Below, piece after piece: positions 8,118 to 18,085 of a DNA stretch of 64,000 nt (positions are counted from its first letter, which is position 1; every line of letters begins with the position of its first letter). The stretch covers positions 241,763 to 305,762 of the forward strand of contig SAQR01000002.1 of the NCBI GenBank assembly GCA_004020365.1. Reading direction: 5' to 3'. Under the pieces are notes generated by a model, which saw nothing but the letters and a program-made list of their open reading frames with translations, did no database searches and was not told the DNA's origin. This DNA is from Mesorhizobium sp. GTDB taxonomy: Bacteria > Pseudomonadota > Alphaproteobacteria > Rhizobiales > Rhizobiaceae. A program made the position numbers and the translations under genes.

Positions 8118-9131
8118 TCAGCCGGCGCGGAACATGGCGCAGTCGCAAGGATGGTCGAGCATGGTCTGCAATTCGGCGTCGAGATGCATCAGCGTCACCG
8201 AGGCGCCGGCCATTTCGAGCGAGGTGCAATAATTGCCGACCCAGGTCGCGTGAACTGACACGCCGATGTCATCGAGCCGCTGCTTGACGCGCCGGTTCAT
8301 GATATAGAGCTCTATCAGCGGCGTCGAGCCGAGCGAGTTGACGAGCACGGCGACCTTGTCGCCGCGTGCCGGCGCCACTTCGTCGAGGATCTTGTCGAGC
8401 ATCTCGTCGGTGATCTCGTCGGCGGTTTTCAGTTTTCCGCGGGCAATGCCCGGCTCGCCATGGATGCCCATGCCGATCTCCATCTCGTCCGGTCCGATCT
8501 CGAAATTCGGCCGGCGGGTCTGCGGCAGCGAACAGGGCGACAGCGCCACGCCCATGGTGAAGGTGCGATCGTTGGCCTTCCTGGCAATGCGCTCGCATTC
8601 GTCGAAAGACAGCATCCGCTCGCAGGCGGCACCGGCGGCCTTGAAGATGAAGAAATTTCCGGCGACACCACGGCGCTTTTGCCTCTGGTCGCGCGGCGCC
8701 GATGCCACGTCGTCGGTGGTCAGCACGGTGCGCACCTCAATGTCATCCATCGCTGCCATCTCTGCGGCCATGTCGAAATTCATCACGTCGCCGGCATAGT
8801 TGCCATACATGAACAACACGCCGGCGCCGCCGCTGGCCGCCTTGGCGCATTCGAGGATCGGGTCCGGTGGCGGCGAGGCAAAGACATTGCCGATCGCCGC
8901 CGCGTCGGCCAGGCCCTTGCCGACGAAACCGAGGAAGGTCGGCTCGTGGCCGGAGCCGCCGCCGATGACGAGGCCGACCTTGCCCTGGCGAGGCCCATCG
9001 CGGGCGATAATCGAGCGTGAGCTGCCCTCCGCGCTTTTGAGATGGCGGGGATGCGCGGCCAGAATGCCCTCCAGCATCTCGTCGACAGTGCGGTTGCCGT
9101 CGTTGATGATCTTCTTGGTCTGCACCTGCAT
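8118..9131 (-). CDS. dhaK: dihydroxyacetone kinase subunit DhaK (possibly erythrulose kinase)
   Basis: A 337-residue DhaK subunit. Conserved parts are GGGSGHEPTFLGFVGKGLAD, the YGNYAGDVMNFDMA loop and MGIHGEPGI, whose His forms the covalent hemiaminal with the keto group of the substrate. The ATG at 9131 touches its GGGAGG site, so the in-frame GTG six bases later (9125) may be the true start. DhaK-like proteins act on erythrulose in tetritol pathways of Mycobacterium. The position next to tpiA2 and rpiB makes a tetrulose substrate reasonable here, but dihydroxyacetone is equally possible. Confidence 0.86.
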   Translation of the reverse strand: MQVQTKKIINDGNRTVDEMLEGILAAHPRHLKSAEGSSRSIIARDGPRQGKVGLVIGGGSGHEPTFLGFVGKGLADAAAIGNVFASPPPDPILECAKAASGGAGVLFMYGNYAGDVMNFDMAAEMAAMDDIEVRTVLTTDDVASAPRDQRQKRRGVAGNFFIFKAAGAACERMLSFDECERIARKANDRTFTMGVALSPCSLPQTRRPNFEIGPDEMEIGMGIHGEPGIARGKLKTADEITDEMLDKILDEVAPARGDKVAVLVNSLGSTPLIELYIMNRRVKQRLDDIGVSVHATWVGNYCTSLEMAGASVTLMHLDAELQTMLDHPCDCAMFRAG

Positions 9132-9472
9132 CCTCCCGATTTCGGTATTTTCGCAGATAGTACAGCGTGTTACCGGGATTTCCACCCGGGGCATGGACAT
9201 TTCACGCGGCAATGCGTTCCCGCGCTGCTATGACCTGCACGCAGGGACTGGCTGCCTCTTTGTTCGTGAGCGCAGTTGGATTCTTGCGAAGGGGGACCCC
9301 CACCCTAACCCTCCCCACAAGGGGGAGGGAACGCTGCCGCGCCTATGGCACCGGATGGCAAGCAAGCAATTTGGCGGGGTCAGCGCCAACGGGAGTCTCC
9401 CTCCCCCTTGTGGGGAGGGTTAGGGGTGGGGGTACATCGTAGAGCGAAAGCCTTGGCTCTCCACTTGCCGCG
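9132..9472. repeat. intergenic region with inverted repeat, family C copy 1
   Basis: No gene seen in this 341-base gap. It holds two inverted arms: CCCCCACCCTAACCCTCCCC followed by ACAAGGGGGAG (about 9294-9328), and their reverse complement at about 9398-9433. Each arm also carries its own small hairpin around CCCCACAAGGGGG. Similar repeats recur at 26594, 52487, 55131 and 58919. They may work as transcription ends between the outward dhaK promoter and the end of the aldehyde oxidoreductase operon. Confidence 0.75.
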
Positions 9473-11761
9473 TCAAATGGCGATCACCGGCAAGTCAGGC
9501 AGCAGCTTGTCCAGGGTGATGGGAAATTCACGCACCCGCACGCCGGTCGCGTTGTAGATGGCGTTGGCAACAGCTGCCCCTGCACCGCAGACGCCGAGCT
9601 CGCCGATCCCCTTCGCGCCGAATGGATTGGCCTTGTCGTCATGTTCCTCGAGGAAGACGACCTCCATCTGGGGGACGTCGCCGTTGACCGGGACGTGATA
9701 CTCGGCAAGATCGTGATTGACGAAGTGGCCATAGCGCGGGTCGAGCACCGTCTGCTCCATCAGCGCCGCACCGATTCCCCAGGTCATGCCGCCGATGATT
9801 TGCGAGCGCGCGGTCTTGGGGTTGAGGATACGGCCGGCGCCCATCACCGCCAGCATCCGGCGCATGCGGATCTCGCCGGTGTCGCAATCGACAGCGATCT
9901 CGGCGAAATGCGCGCCATAGGAATGCTGCGAGAAAGCCTTGTATGACTGGGTGGCAGCGCCGGCGGCCACGGAACCCTCGGCCTCGAACCCGTCGGGAGC
10001 GATCCGTCGGACGAGGTCGGCCAGGCTTGCCGAACGCTGGCCGAGCCTGACCTCGCCGTCGGCAAAGCTCGCCTCGGTGGTATTGGCGCCGCGTAACGGC
10101 GAGGCTTCGCTCGACTGCGCCGCGTCCAGTATCCGTTGCTTGAGGGCGGTGCAGGCGTTGTGCAGCGCCGACCCTGCGCTCGCGGCGCCCCAGGACCCGC
10201 CGGAGCCGGCGGTCCGCGGGAAGCGGCTGTCGCCAAGCTCCACTTTGATGGACGAGATCGGCACGCCGAGGCTGTCCGCGGCGATCTGGGTCAGGATCGT
10301 ATAGGAGCCGGTCCCGATATCGGTCATGTCGAGCCGCGCTGTCACGCGACCGTCGCGGTCGATCGCAACCCGCGCCGTTGCTGCGCCGATGTAGTTCGGA
10401 CGGATCGCCGCCGCCATGCCGTAGCCGATGAGGTTGCGGCCCTCTCGGGCGCTGCCCGGCGTCGGGTTTCTTCGCTGCCAACCGAAACGGCGGGCGCCTT
10501 CCTCCATGCAGGCGACGAGATTGCGGGTGGAGAACGGCACACCGCGCTCGGGATCCTGTGCCGGTTCATTGCGGATCCTGAGCTCGATCGGGTCCAGTCC
10601 GAGCCGCTCGGCGAGCTCGTCCATGGCGCATTCGAAGGCCAGCATGCCGGGCGCTTCGCCGGGCGAGCGCATCCATTCGCCGCGGTTGATATCCAGCGGA
10701 ACCAGGCGATGGCGGGTGAGACGGTTCGGCGCCGCATAGAGCGAGCGAGCAAAAACTGCCGTTTGCTCGCAGTACTCCTCAAAGCTGGACGTTGCCGACC
10801 AGACGTCGTGCGCGATCCCGGTGAGCCGCCCGTCAGTGTCCGTACTGAGACGCACCTGTTGGATCATCTCTGCGCGATGACCGGCATTGGCGAACATCTG
10901 TTGTCGCGTCAGCGCGATCTTGACGGGACGCTGCAGGACCTGCGCAGCAAGCGCGGCCAGGATCGTATCGGCATGGGCAATCAGCTTGGAGCCGAAGCCG
11001 CCGCCGATGAACGGGCTGATGATGCGCACGCGCTCGAGCGGGATGCGAAGCGTGCTGGCGACCGCCGCGCGGAAATTCGCCAGGGTCTGCGCCGATGTAT
11101 GGATCGTCAGCTCGTTGCCCAACCAGGCGGCGAGCGTCGCATGCGGCTCCATCGGATTGTGATGTTCGAAGGGCGTCCGGTAAGTGGCATCGACCTTGAC
11201 CGGAGCCGCGGCAAAGGCGCTCTCGAAGTCGCCGATCACGCTGTCGGTCTCGAAGCCGGCATTGGTCCGCTTTGGTGCGTAGGCGTCGGCCACATGTCCC
11301 GGCAGATCGTAGAGGCCCGGCTCCTCGTCGTAGCGCACCTTGATGAGGCCGGCGGCAGCGCGTGCCGCCTCGAACGTCTCCGCAACCACCAGCGCGACGG
11401 GCTCGTCGTAATAGCGCACCCGCTCGCTGTTGAGCGCGGGCCGGGCGCGCGTGAAGACCTCCGGCACCGTCGGCATGACCGCCGGGCCGAAATCCGGCTG
11501 GGCCGGCGCATTCCGGTGCGTCATGACCAGCAGCACTGCCGGCGCCCGTTCGGCTTCGGCCGTGTCGATCTCGGCAATGCGCCCCTTGGCGACGGCGGCG
11601 CCAAGAATATAGCCAAAGGCGGTACCCTCCAGCGTATTCTCGTAGGCGTAGGTGGCATCGCCTCTCACCTTGAGCGGACCATCGATGCGATCGAATGGAC
11701 GCCCGATGACGCCGCTGCGTGTTTCGCGAGAACGGTTCGATGTCTTCGTCTCTGTCATCAT
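9473..11761 (-). CDS. paoC: aldehyde oxidoreductase, molybdenum-binding subunit (PaoC/YagR type)
   Basis: A 762-residue large subunit of the xanthine dehydrogenase family. It has an N-terminal aldehyde oxidase/xanthine dehydrogenase a/b hammerhead and then the molybdopterin cytosine dinucleotide domain, with IGGGFGSK, the RSPGEAPGMLAFE loop and, near the C terminus, GAKGIGELGV, which holds the catalytic Glu. It oxidises aldehydes to acids at the Mo centre. Two adjacent ATG codons (11761 and 11758) could start it; the second is better spaced from GAGGTG. It is the last gene of a three-gene operon, six bases after the FAD subunit gene. The substrate is not predictable from sequence. Confidence 0.86.
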   Translation of the reverse strand: MMTETKTSNRSRETRSGVIGRPFDRIDGPLKVRGDATYAYENTLEGTAFGYILGAAVAKGRIAEIDTAEAERAPAVLLVMTHRNAPAQPDFGPAVMPTVPEVFTRARPALNSERVRYYDEPVALVVAETFEAARAAAGLIKVRYDEEPGLYDLPGHVADAYAPKRTNAGFETDSVIGDFESAFAAAPVKVDATYRTPFEHHNPMEPHATLAAWLGNELTIHTSAQTLANFRAAVASTLRIPLERVRIISPFIGGGFGSKLIAHADTILAALAAQVLQRPVKIALTRQQMFANAGHRAEMIQQVRLSTDTDGRLTGIAHDVWSATSSFEEYCEQTAVFARSLYAAPNRLTRHRLVPLDINRGEWMRSPGEAPGMLAFECAMDELAERLGLDPIELRIRNEPAQDPERGVPFSTRNLVACMEEGARRFGWQRRNPTPGSAREGRNLIGYGMAAAIRPNYIGAATARVAIDRDGRVTARLDMTDIGTGSYTILTQIAADSLGVPISSIKVELGDSRFPRTAGSGGSWGAASAGSALHNACTALKQRILDAAQSSEASPLRGANTTEASFADGEVRLGQRSASLADLVRRIAPDGFEAEGSVAAGAATQSYKAFSQHSYGAHFAEIAVDCDTGEIRMRRMLAVMGAGRILNPKTARSQIIGGMTWGIGAALMEQTVLDPRYGHFVNHDLAEYHVPVNGDVPQMEVVFLEEHDDKANPFGAKGIGELGVCGAGAAVANAIYNATGVRVREFPITLDKLLPDLPVIAI

Positions 11762-11767
11762 GTCACC

Positions 11768-12754
<987 letters not shown>

Positions 12755-12757
12755 TGC

Positions 12758-13417
12758 TCACGCCCCCTCTGCCGCGTCGCGGATTGCAGCGACGATGTTC
12801 GGATAAGCGGCACAACGGCAGATGTTGCCGCTCATCCGCTCGCGGATCTCCGCATCGGTGAGGGCGACGGAAGCCGCTGCCACGTCGGCGCTCGCATGGC
12901 TCGGCCAGCCGGCCCTGGCCTCGCCCAGCATAGCGACCGCCGAGCAGATCTGGCCCGGCGTGCAGTAGCCGCACTGGAAGCCGTCGCGGGCAACGAAGGC
13001 GGCCTGCACCGGATGCAGCCGGTCGCCCACGGCCAGGCCCTCGATCGTGGTGATCTCGTCGCCTTCATGCATTGCCGCAAGCGTCAGGCAGGAATTGATC
13101 CGGCGCCCATCAACCAGCACCGTGCATGCGCCGCACTGGCCGTGGTCGCAGCCTTTCTTCGAGCCGGTGAGGCCGAGATGGTTGCGCAACGCGTCGAGCA
13201 GCGTCGTCCGCGGGTCGAGCTCGACGGCAAAATCCTTCGCGTTGATCCGCAGCGATATGGGCATAGTCGGCGCCGGCGTCGGCCAGGCGGCCGCCGCAAC
13301 GGCGACGGCCGGCTCCGCGTATACCGGTATACCGGTAGCCAGGAGCACGCCGGTCGCCACGCCGCCCTCCAGCACCGCTCGGCGCGTCGGCCCGTTTCTG
13401 TTGTCAGTTTCGGCCAT
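12758..13417 (-). CDS. paoA: aldehyde oxidoreductase, 2Fe-2S subunit with Tat signal (PaoA/YagT type)
   Basis: A 219-residue iron-sulfur subunit. Residues 1-45 form a twin-arginine signal (PTRRAVLEGGVATGVLLATG), so the folded complex is exported to the periplasm. The plant-type 2Fe-2S motif GCDHGQCGACTVL and the second cluster GFQCGYCTPGQ with GNICRCAAYPNI follow. The ATG at 13417 was chosen because it has a GGGAG site and puts the Tat motif near the N terminus; an in-frame extension to 13498 is unlikely. It is the first gene of the operon. Confidence 0.88.
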   Translation of the reverse strand: MAETDNRNGPTRRAVLEGGVATGVLLATGIPVYAEPAVAVAAAAWPTPAPTMPISLRINAKDFAVELDPRTTLLDALRNHLGLTGSKKGCDHGQCGACTVLVDGRRINSCLTLAAMHEGDEITTIEGLAVGDRLHPVQAAFVARDGFQCGYCTPGQICSAVAMLGEARAGWPSHASADVAAASVALTDAEIRERMSGNICRCAAYPNIVAAIRDAAEGA

Positions 13418-13555
13418 GCATGATCTCCCAGGTCGCAATGACAAGAACGGAAGACGGCGACTTGACCCGATGGCGTACCGTCGGGTTCTGTCACTCATCG
13501 ACCTTGGAGGTGGGGAGGCGCGCGGCGGCTTTCTTTCAAGAAACCGGCGGCAATA

Positions 13556-14440
13556 TCAGGATTCCGGAGAAGAATTCACCCGATAGGCCCGAGGTGTCAT
13601 GCCTCTGAGACGCCGGAAGGTCGTGGTGAAGTGGCTCTGGCTTGAAAAGCCGAGCCGAAAGGCAATGCTACCGATCGACAAACCCGTTTCGCGCAGCAGT
13701 AGCTCGGCTCGCCGCACGCGTTCCTCGATCACATAGGCATAGGGTGCAAGGCCGGTCGTCGCCTTGAATCGGCGTGCAAAACTGTCGACGGCCATATCAG
13801 CGACGGCTGCCAACTCGCTCAGCGAAACGTCGGCATTCATATGGGCATCGATGTAAGCCCGAACTCGACCAAGCGCGCGACGGCTGAGACAGCCGTGACC
13901 CACAGACGGGTGTTGCTCCCGGTTCAGGGTGGCCACGCGGAGGCTGACCAGGGCGACCAGATGCTCGATATAGGCAGTGTCCGGCTTGTGGCCGAGTGCC
14001 ATCTCGTCGCGAAGCGAACTCAGCAGCGTGGCGATCACCACGTCTTTCCTGTTCACCAGGATCGGCAGGTCTCTCAGGCGTTCGCAGCCGGGAAGGCCGA
14101 TATCGGGATCGATCCACAAGGCTGAGTAGGAGAGGTTTACATCGCGATAGAAGCCCTGCCGCTCGGCGCCTGCGGGGACGAAGGTGAGGGCTCCGGGACG
14201 GTCCATTCCGTCGTAGAGCGACCTCGCCTCGTGCCGGATAGATGTTTGTGACGTTCCGCCTTCTTCGGTCAGCACGATCAGATGATGAGGGGCTGTCCAG
14301 CGGAGCTCCGCCTCGCGGCACGCCCACCGCCGGTTGTCGAAAACGATCGAGGAGCTGGCCCATGACGCGGTTTGCAGGGGCTCCGACTTCTCTTCCTGGC
14401 TCCGAACCCGTCCGTCACCAAGCAACGGTCTGAATGACAT
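13556..14440 (-). CDS. AraC-family transcriptional regulator
   Basis: A 294-residue regulator with an N-terminal cupin-like sensor domain and a C-terminal double helix-turn-helix. The HTH region includes SLSELAAVADMAVDSFARRF and the AraC signature IGSIAFRLGFSSQSHFTTTF followed by RRLRGMTPRAYR. The ATG at 14440 is used; a TTG at 14461 would extend it by seven residues. It is upstream of paoABC on the same strand with a 138-base gap, so it probably controls that operon. The inducer is unknown; an aldehyde is a reasonable guess. Confidence 0.85.
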   Translation of the reverse strand: MSFRPLLGDGRVRSQEEKSEPLQTASWASSSIVFDNRRWACREAELRWTAPHHLIVLTEEGGTSQTSIRHEARSLYDGMDRPGALTFVPAGAERQGFYRDVNLSYSALWIDPDIGLPGCERLRDLPILVNRKDVVIATLLSSLRDEMALGHKPDTAYIEHLVALVSLRVATLNREQHPSVGHGCLSRRALGRVRAYIDAHMNADVSLSELAAVADMAVDSFARRFKATTGLAPYAYVIEERVRRAELLLRETGLSIGSIAFRLGFSSQSHFTTTFRRLRGMTPRAYRVNSSPES

Positions 14441-14603
14441 CGCGCCACCCCGCTGGTTCAATCGCGGAGCTCAGCCCCGCTTGAGCGTTGTGCGCCGCCC
14501 CGCCGCAACGCATACGGCGCCTTATGTGGGGCAGGCATCGAGCCTTGGTAACCGCGCCGTGTTCAAGAACTCGTGAGATCAGGCAGATCCAGCGCGCCGC
14601 CTG

Positions 14604-15938
14604 TCAGCCGCCGAGCCCATCGCGGATGGCACAAAAATAGCGATCGGTTCCGACCTGCCCGCCCTTGAGGGCGATCTCCAGTCCGTCGATCGCCTTGACG
14701 CGCGAGTGGGCGACGCAGAGCGGCGAGCCCGGCGAGGCGGGCAGCGGCATCCTGACCGTCAGCGCATCGACGCCGATCTGGCCGAGCGCATGGCTCGACG
14801 TATCGCCGCCAGCAATGACCACGCGCTGCAATTTTTGTTGGATCGTCAGCTCGCGAAGAAGTTCGCCGAGGCCGCGGCCAAGCTTGTGGCGGGCGCCTTC
14901 CTGCCGGTCGATCTCGGCGCCTCGATCGGCTGCGGGGCCAAGCGCCGTGTAGAGGACGACGCTGCGACCGGCTTCCAGGCTGGCACGCCCGCTTGCTGCC
15001 GCGCGCGCAATCGCATCGCTGGAGGCTTCGGAAACCAGTTCGACAGGGTCCACCTCGACCCCCTCGAAACCGTCCGTCAAAGCATGCCGGATCTGTCGTT
15101 CCGTCGTCGGCGAGCAGCTGCCCGAGACCACTGCGATCCGGTCGGCTGCACCCGGCGGCGAAAAGCTGGGCTCGGCACGCACGGTCTGGTTGGCGGCCCA
15201 TTCGGCCAGCAGCGCATATTCGATGCCCGAAGAGCCGACGACGAAAGTGCCGCCCGGCCGGCGAACCCGCCATATCTCCTTGCCGGCAAGCGCCTGACTT
15301 TCGAGGCTGTCGACATCCAAAAACACGATGTTGGTGCCATCGGCGAGCAAGCGATCGAACGCTTCCGAGCGTGATGCCGACTGCAGCGTCGCCAGGTCGA
15401 CCAGGCCGCAGGTGAGGTCCGTCTGGCGCGACAGATGGATCAGCAGGTCGGATTCATCCATCGGCGTGGTCGGGTGTCGGCTCATCACGGGATGGCGGTC
15501 GATGCGGTAATATCTTTCGCAGTAGGCCGCAAACAGATGGCCGAAGGTGGTGTAGCGCTTGAGCTGCGGCGCGCCGACGACCAGCGGCACGCTGTCCTGG
15601 CTGAAAACCGAGCGGCCGATCTCGATAGCCCGGCCGATGCTGCCGATCGCCGGGCTGGAATCGAAGGTCGAGCAGACCTTGTAGTGGCAGATTTCGGCGT
15701 TCAGGGTCTTCAGCCAGGCGAAGGCGCGCTTGAGATGCGTGTCCATCCACTGCGGCGTCTCGCTGCGGCTGGTGCCGGCCAGGCCGATGGCACGGCAATA
15801 CCCGAACTGCGAAAGCAGGGCCTCGTTCGGCTGACGCATGAACAGCACGGTCGGCACGCCGCCGAGCTCGAGCGCCTCCATGACGTCGGTTGAGCCGGTG
15901 AGGTCGTCGCCATAATAGCTCAGAAGCAGGCTTTGCAT
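14604..15938 (-). CDS. oiaK: four-carbon acid sugar kinase family protein, 3-oxo-isoapionate kinase-like (OiaK)
   Basis: A 444-residue DUF1537 (OtnK-like) kinase. The N-terminal domain starts with YYGDDLTGSTDVMEAL, the usual substrate-side motif. The C-terminal nucleotide domain has VVIAGGDTSSHALGQ and a following SPL element. Members phosphorylate four-carbon acid sugars (threonate, erythronate) and, in the D-apionate pathway, 3-oxo-isoapionate. It starts four bases after the stop of the RuBisCO-like gene. That pairing is the known OiaK-OiaX arrangement, so phosphorylation of 3-oxo-isoapionate at position 4 is the favoured role. Threonate or erythronate kinase is less likely because no DenD or PdxA2-like gene is nearby. 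Confidence 0.72.
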   Translation of the reverse strand: MQSLLLSYYGDDLTGSTDVMEALELGGVPTVLFMRQPNEALLSQFGYCRAIGLAGTSRSETPQWMDTHLKRAFAWLKTLNAEICHYKVCSTFDSSPAIGSIGRAIEIGRSVFSQDSVPLVVGAPQLKRYTTFGHLFAAYCERYYRIDRHPVMSRHPTTPMDESDLLIHLSRQTDLTCGLVDLATLQSASRSEAFDRLLADGTNIVFLDVDSLESQALAGKEIWRVRRPGGTFVVGSSGIEYALLAEWAANQTVRAEPSFSPPGAADRIAVVSGSCSPTTERQIRHALTDGFEGVEVDPVELVSEASSDAIARAAASGRASLEAGRSVVLYTALGPAADRGAEIDRQEGARHKLGRGLGELLRELTIQQKLQRVVIAGGDTSSHALGQIGVDALTVRMPLPASPGSPLCVAHSRVKAIDGLEIALKGGQVGTDRYFCAIRDGLGG

Positions 15939-15942
15939 GGCG

Positions 15943-17193
15943 TCAGGCCGCTTTGCCGTCGCCGAATTTCTCGATCGACCGCGCCAGTTCGGGGTGGCTC
16001 AGGGCGAAGTCCGCCAACGGTATGCCATCGACGGCCGCCTGCCAGGCTTGCTGCACGGCGCGCACGCCGGCGCCCGGTCCGTCAGGATGGCTGACGATGC
16101 CGCCGCCGCAGAGATAGAGAAGATCGACCGTTCGGCCGGTTCGCCGGTAGGTTTCGGGGGCTTGTCCACCCCACTGGCCGGAGCCGGCGACCGGCAGCGC
16201 GCAATCATCTGGCGAAAAGATCGGCGTGGTCACTGCCTCGAAGGAACTGACGAAGGACCAGTCCGGCTCCCAGTATTTCGAGGCGATGCCGTTGATCTGG
16301 AACTGATCGACGCCGAGCAGCCGCCAGAACTGCTGCCAGACCTTGAAATCCATGCCGAGGCCGGGGTGACGGGTGAGGATGTCCCAGCCGTTACGGTGGG
16401 CATGCAGCACCAGGCTGGAGCGCTTTCTCAGGTAGGCCATGCCGCCGAAGCCGACGGAATTGATGTTGACCACCGCGCAATTGCCGCCGGCCTTTGCCAC
16501 CATATCGTGATTGCGCATCATCTCGTCCGGGTCGGCGTGCGAGATGCCGAAGGCATACATCACCTTTTTGCTGGTCTTCTGCTCATGGTCGAGGACGAGC
16601 GGCATGATCGCTTTGACCCGTTCCGACAGCGGCGAATAGGCCGGGCTCATCAGCTTCTCGTCGTCCTTGATGAAATCGACGCCGGCGTCGATCAGCTCAC
16701 CCACCATCGCGGCCGTCTCGTGCGGGCGCAGCCCCAGCGCCGGCTTGACGATCGTTCCGATGATCGGGCGATCCCTGACGCCGGTCAGCCGGCGGCTGCC
16801 GGCGACACCGAATTGCGGACCCGGATGCGCACCCCGGTATTCCTCCGGCAGCTTCATATCGACGACGCGAATGCCGGACAGGCCCTTGATCGAAAAGGCG
16901 CCGCCAATGGCGATGGTCATCAATGCCGAAAGATCGGTGCCGATGGCATCCGGCGGAAACGCGATGTCGACATCCGCGCGCTTGAAGGGCCCGTCGCCGG
17001 CTTCGGGAAGCGACGGGCGATCGGCGTCCGGAAGGGGCCGTATCGCCAGCACACGCGCCGCCACCCGCGCCTTGAGTTCTTCAGTCTCGCCAGCCAGCGC
17101 GACGAAGGTTCCGGTCGACTGGTCGCTGGCGATCTTTGCCGCCAGCGCCTCGATGCTGCCTGACGTCTCGATGCGATAGGTGAGGGTGATCAT
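15943..17193 (-). CDS. oiaX: RuBisCO-like protein, 3-oxo-isoapionate 4-phosphate decarboxylase-like (OiaX)
   Basis: A 416-residue RuBisCO large-chain homologue (form IV). The carbamylation and metal triad is kept in GVDFIKDDE: Lys176, Asp178 and Glu179. Lys150 in IVKPALGL matches the first active-site Lys of true RuBisCO, but the second is Ala152. The loop-6 region reads INGIASKYWE, so the usual His is Ile300 while the Lys is kept (Lys306). It therefore cannot be a carboxylating RuBisCO. OiaX proteins decarboxylate 3-oxo-isoapionate 4-phosphate to L-erythrulose 1-phosphate and CO2. The adjacent kinase supports this; a 5-methylthioribulose-type role is the main alternative. The start is the ATG at 17193, facing the divergent gntR. 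Confidence 0.74.
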   Translation of the reverse strand: MITLTYRIETSGSIEALAAKIASDQSTGTFVALAGETEELKARVAARVLAIRPLPDADRPSLPEAGDGPFKRADVDIAFPPDAIGTDLSALMTIAIGGAFSIKGLSGIRVVDMKLPEEYRGAHPGPQFGVAGSRRLTGVRDRPIIGTIVKPALGLRPHETAAMVGELIDAGVDFIKDDEKLMSPAYSPLSERVKAIMPLVLDHEQKTSKKVMYAFGISHADPDEMMRNHDMVAKAGGNCAVVNINSVGFGGMAYLRKRSSLVLHAHRNGWDILTRHPGLGMDFKVWQQFWRLLGVDQFQINGIASKYWEPDWSFVSSFEAVTTPIFSPDDCALPVAGSGQWGGQAPETYRRTGRTVDLLYLCGGGIVSHPDGPGAGVRAVQQAWQAAVDGIPLADFALSHPELARSIEKFGDGKAA

Positions 17194-17224
17194 AGTTCGA
17201 AAAAAGTTCCCTGATCCTGGAAAT

Positions 17225-17240
17225 CTGGTATAATGAGTAC
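17225..17240. promoter_or_regulatory. shared CTGGTATAAT motif, site 1 (oiaX / gntR)
   Basis: CTGGTATAATGAGTAC lies in the 142-base divergent gap, 32 bases before the oiaX ATG and 96 bases before the gntR ATG. The same core occurs upstream of the substrate-binding protein gene (23636) and of the apnO-like gene (27697). AACTGGTAT-like half sites are typical of FCD-type GntR proteins, so this is a candidate operator of the neighbouring regulator. On the plus strand it also reads as a -10 box for gntR. Confidence 0.55.
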
Positions 17241-17335
17241 ATAAGTATTGCAAGCGATATCCTGCTCGGCCGAGCATTCCGGGATTCGTCATGGCCATGC
17301 TAAACAGACACCGGTCAAGGGAGTGATTCGCGACG

Positions 17336-18046
17336 ATGAACCGTTCGGAGCCGATCGTCCGGCGCAAACTTTCCGACGAGGTGTTTTTGCGACTGAAGCG
17401 CTTGATCACCAGCGGCGAATTGCAGCCGGGCGACGACATGCCGTCGGAGCGCGAGCTGATGGAGCGCTTCGCGGTCGGCAGGCCGGCGATCCGCGAGGCG
17501 ATGCAGGCGTTGAGCAATATGGGCCTTGTCGCGATCTCGCATGGCGAGCGGGCGAAGGTGCTGCAGCTGACCGCCAAGTCGATCATCAAGCAGGTCGACG
17601 GCGCCGCCAAGATCATCCTGTCGTCGTCGAAGGACACGCTGGAGCACCTCAAGAGCGCCCGCATCTTCTTCGAGCGCGGCATGGTCAGGGAAGCCGCCGA
17701 AAAGGCCACCGCCGAGGACGTGCAGCGGTTGCGGGCAACGGTTGCCGAACAGCGGAGCTTCCGCGGCGATTCCGAAGCCTTCATATCCGCCGACATGAAG
17801 CTTCATACCCAGATCGCGGCGATATCCGGCAACCCGATCTATGTCGCGGTCAGCGAAGCGATGCTTGGTTGGTTGAAGGAATATCACACCGAAATGCTGA
17901 TCTGGACCGGCAAGGAAAATTTCACGCTGATCGAGCACGAAGAAATCATCAGGCGCATCGAGCAGAAGGACGCGGACGGCGCCGAGAAGGCGATGATCAA
18001 GCACCTCGAGCGTTCACGCGCGCTCTATGTGATGAATTCCGGGTGA
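17336..18046 (+). CDS. GntR-family regulator, FCD (FadR) subgroup
   Basis: A 236-residue regulator with an N-terminal winged helix (about residues 8-75; LKRLITSGELQPGDDMPSER and RPAIREAMQALSNMGLV) and an all-helical FCD ligand domain. The FCD metal/ligand residues appear as D in ISADMKLHTQIA, His in that same helix, and two later His in EYHTEM and KHLERSR. It is divergent from oiaX and convergent with the Gfo/Idh gene. It likely represses both flanking operons and releases them on binding a sugar acid or its phosphate. Confidence 0.86.
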   Translation: MNRSEPIVRRKLSDEVFLRLKRLITSGELQPGDDMPSERELMERFAVGRPAIREAMQALSNMGLVAISHGERAKVLQLTAKSIIKQVDGAAKIILSSSKDTLEHLKSARIFFERGMVREAAEKATAEDVQRLRATVAEQRSFRGDSEAFISADMKLHTQIAAISGNPIYVAVSEAMLGWLKEYHTEMLIWTGKENFTLIEHEEIIRRIEQKDADGAEKAMIKHLERSRALYVMNSG

Positions 18047-18085
18047 TGAATTCCGGCAGCTGATTCACGAGGAAGGCATCGGCTG

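Noticed and set aside
15943-17193. True RuBisCO large subunit
   Set aside because: Key residues (second active-site Lys and the loop-region His) are replaced, no small subunit or phosphoribulokinase is near, and the partner is a four-carbon acid sugar kinase.
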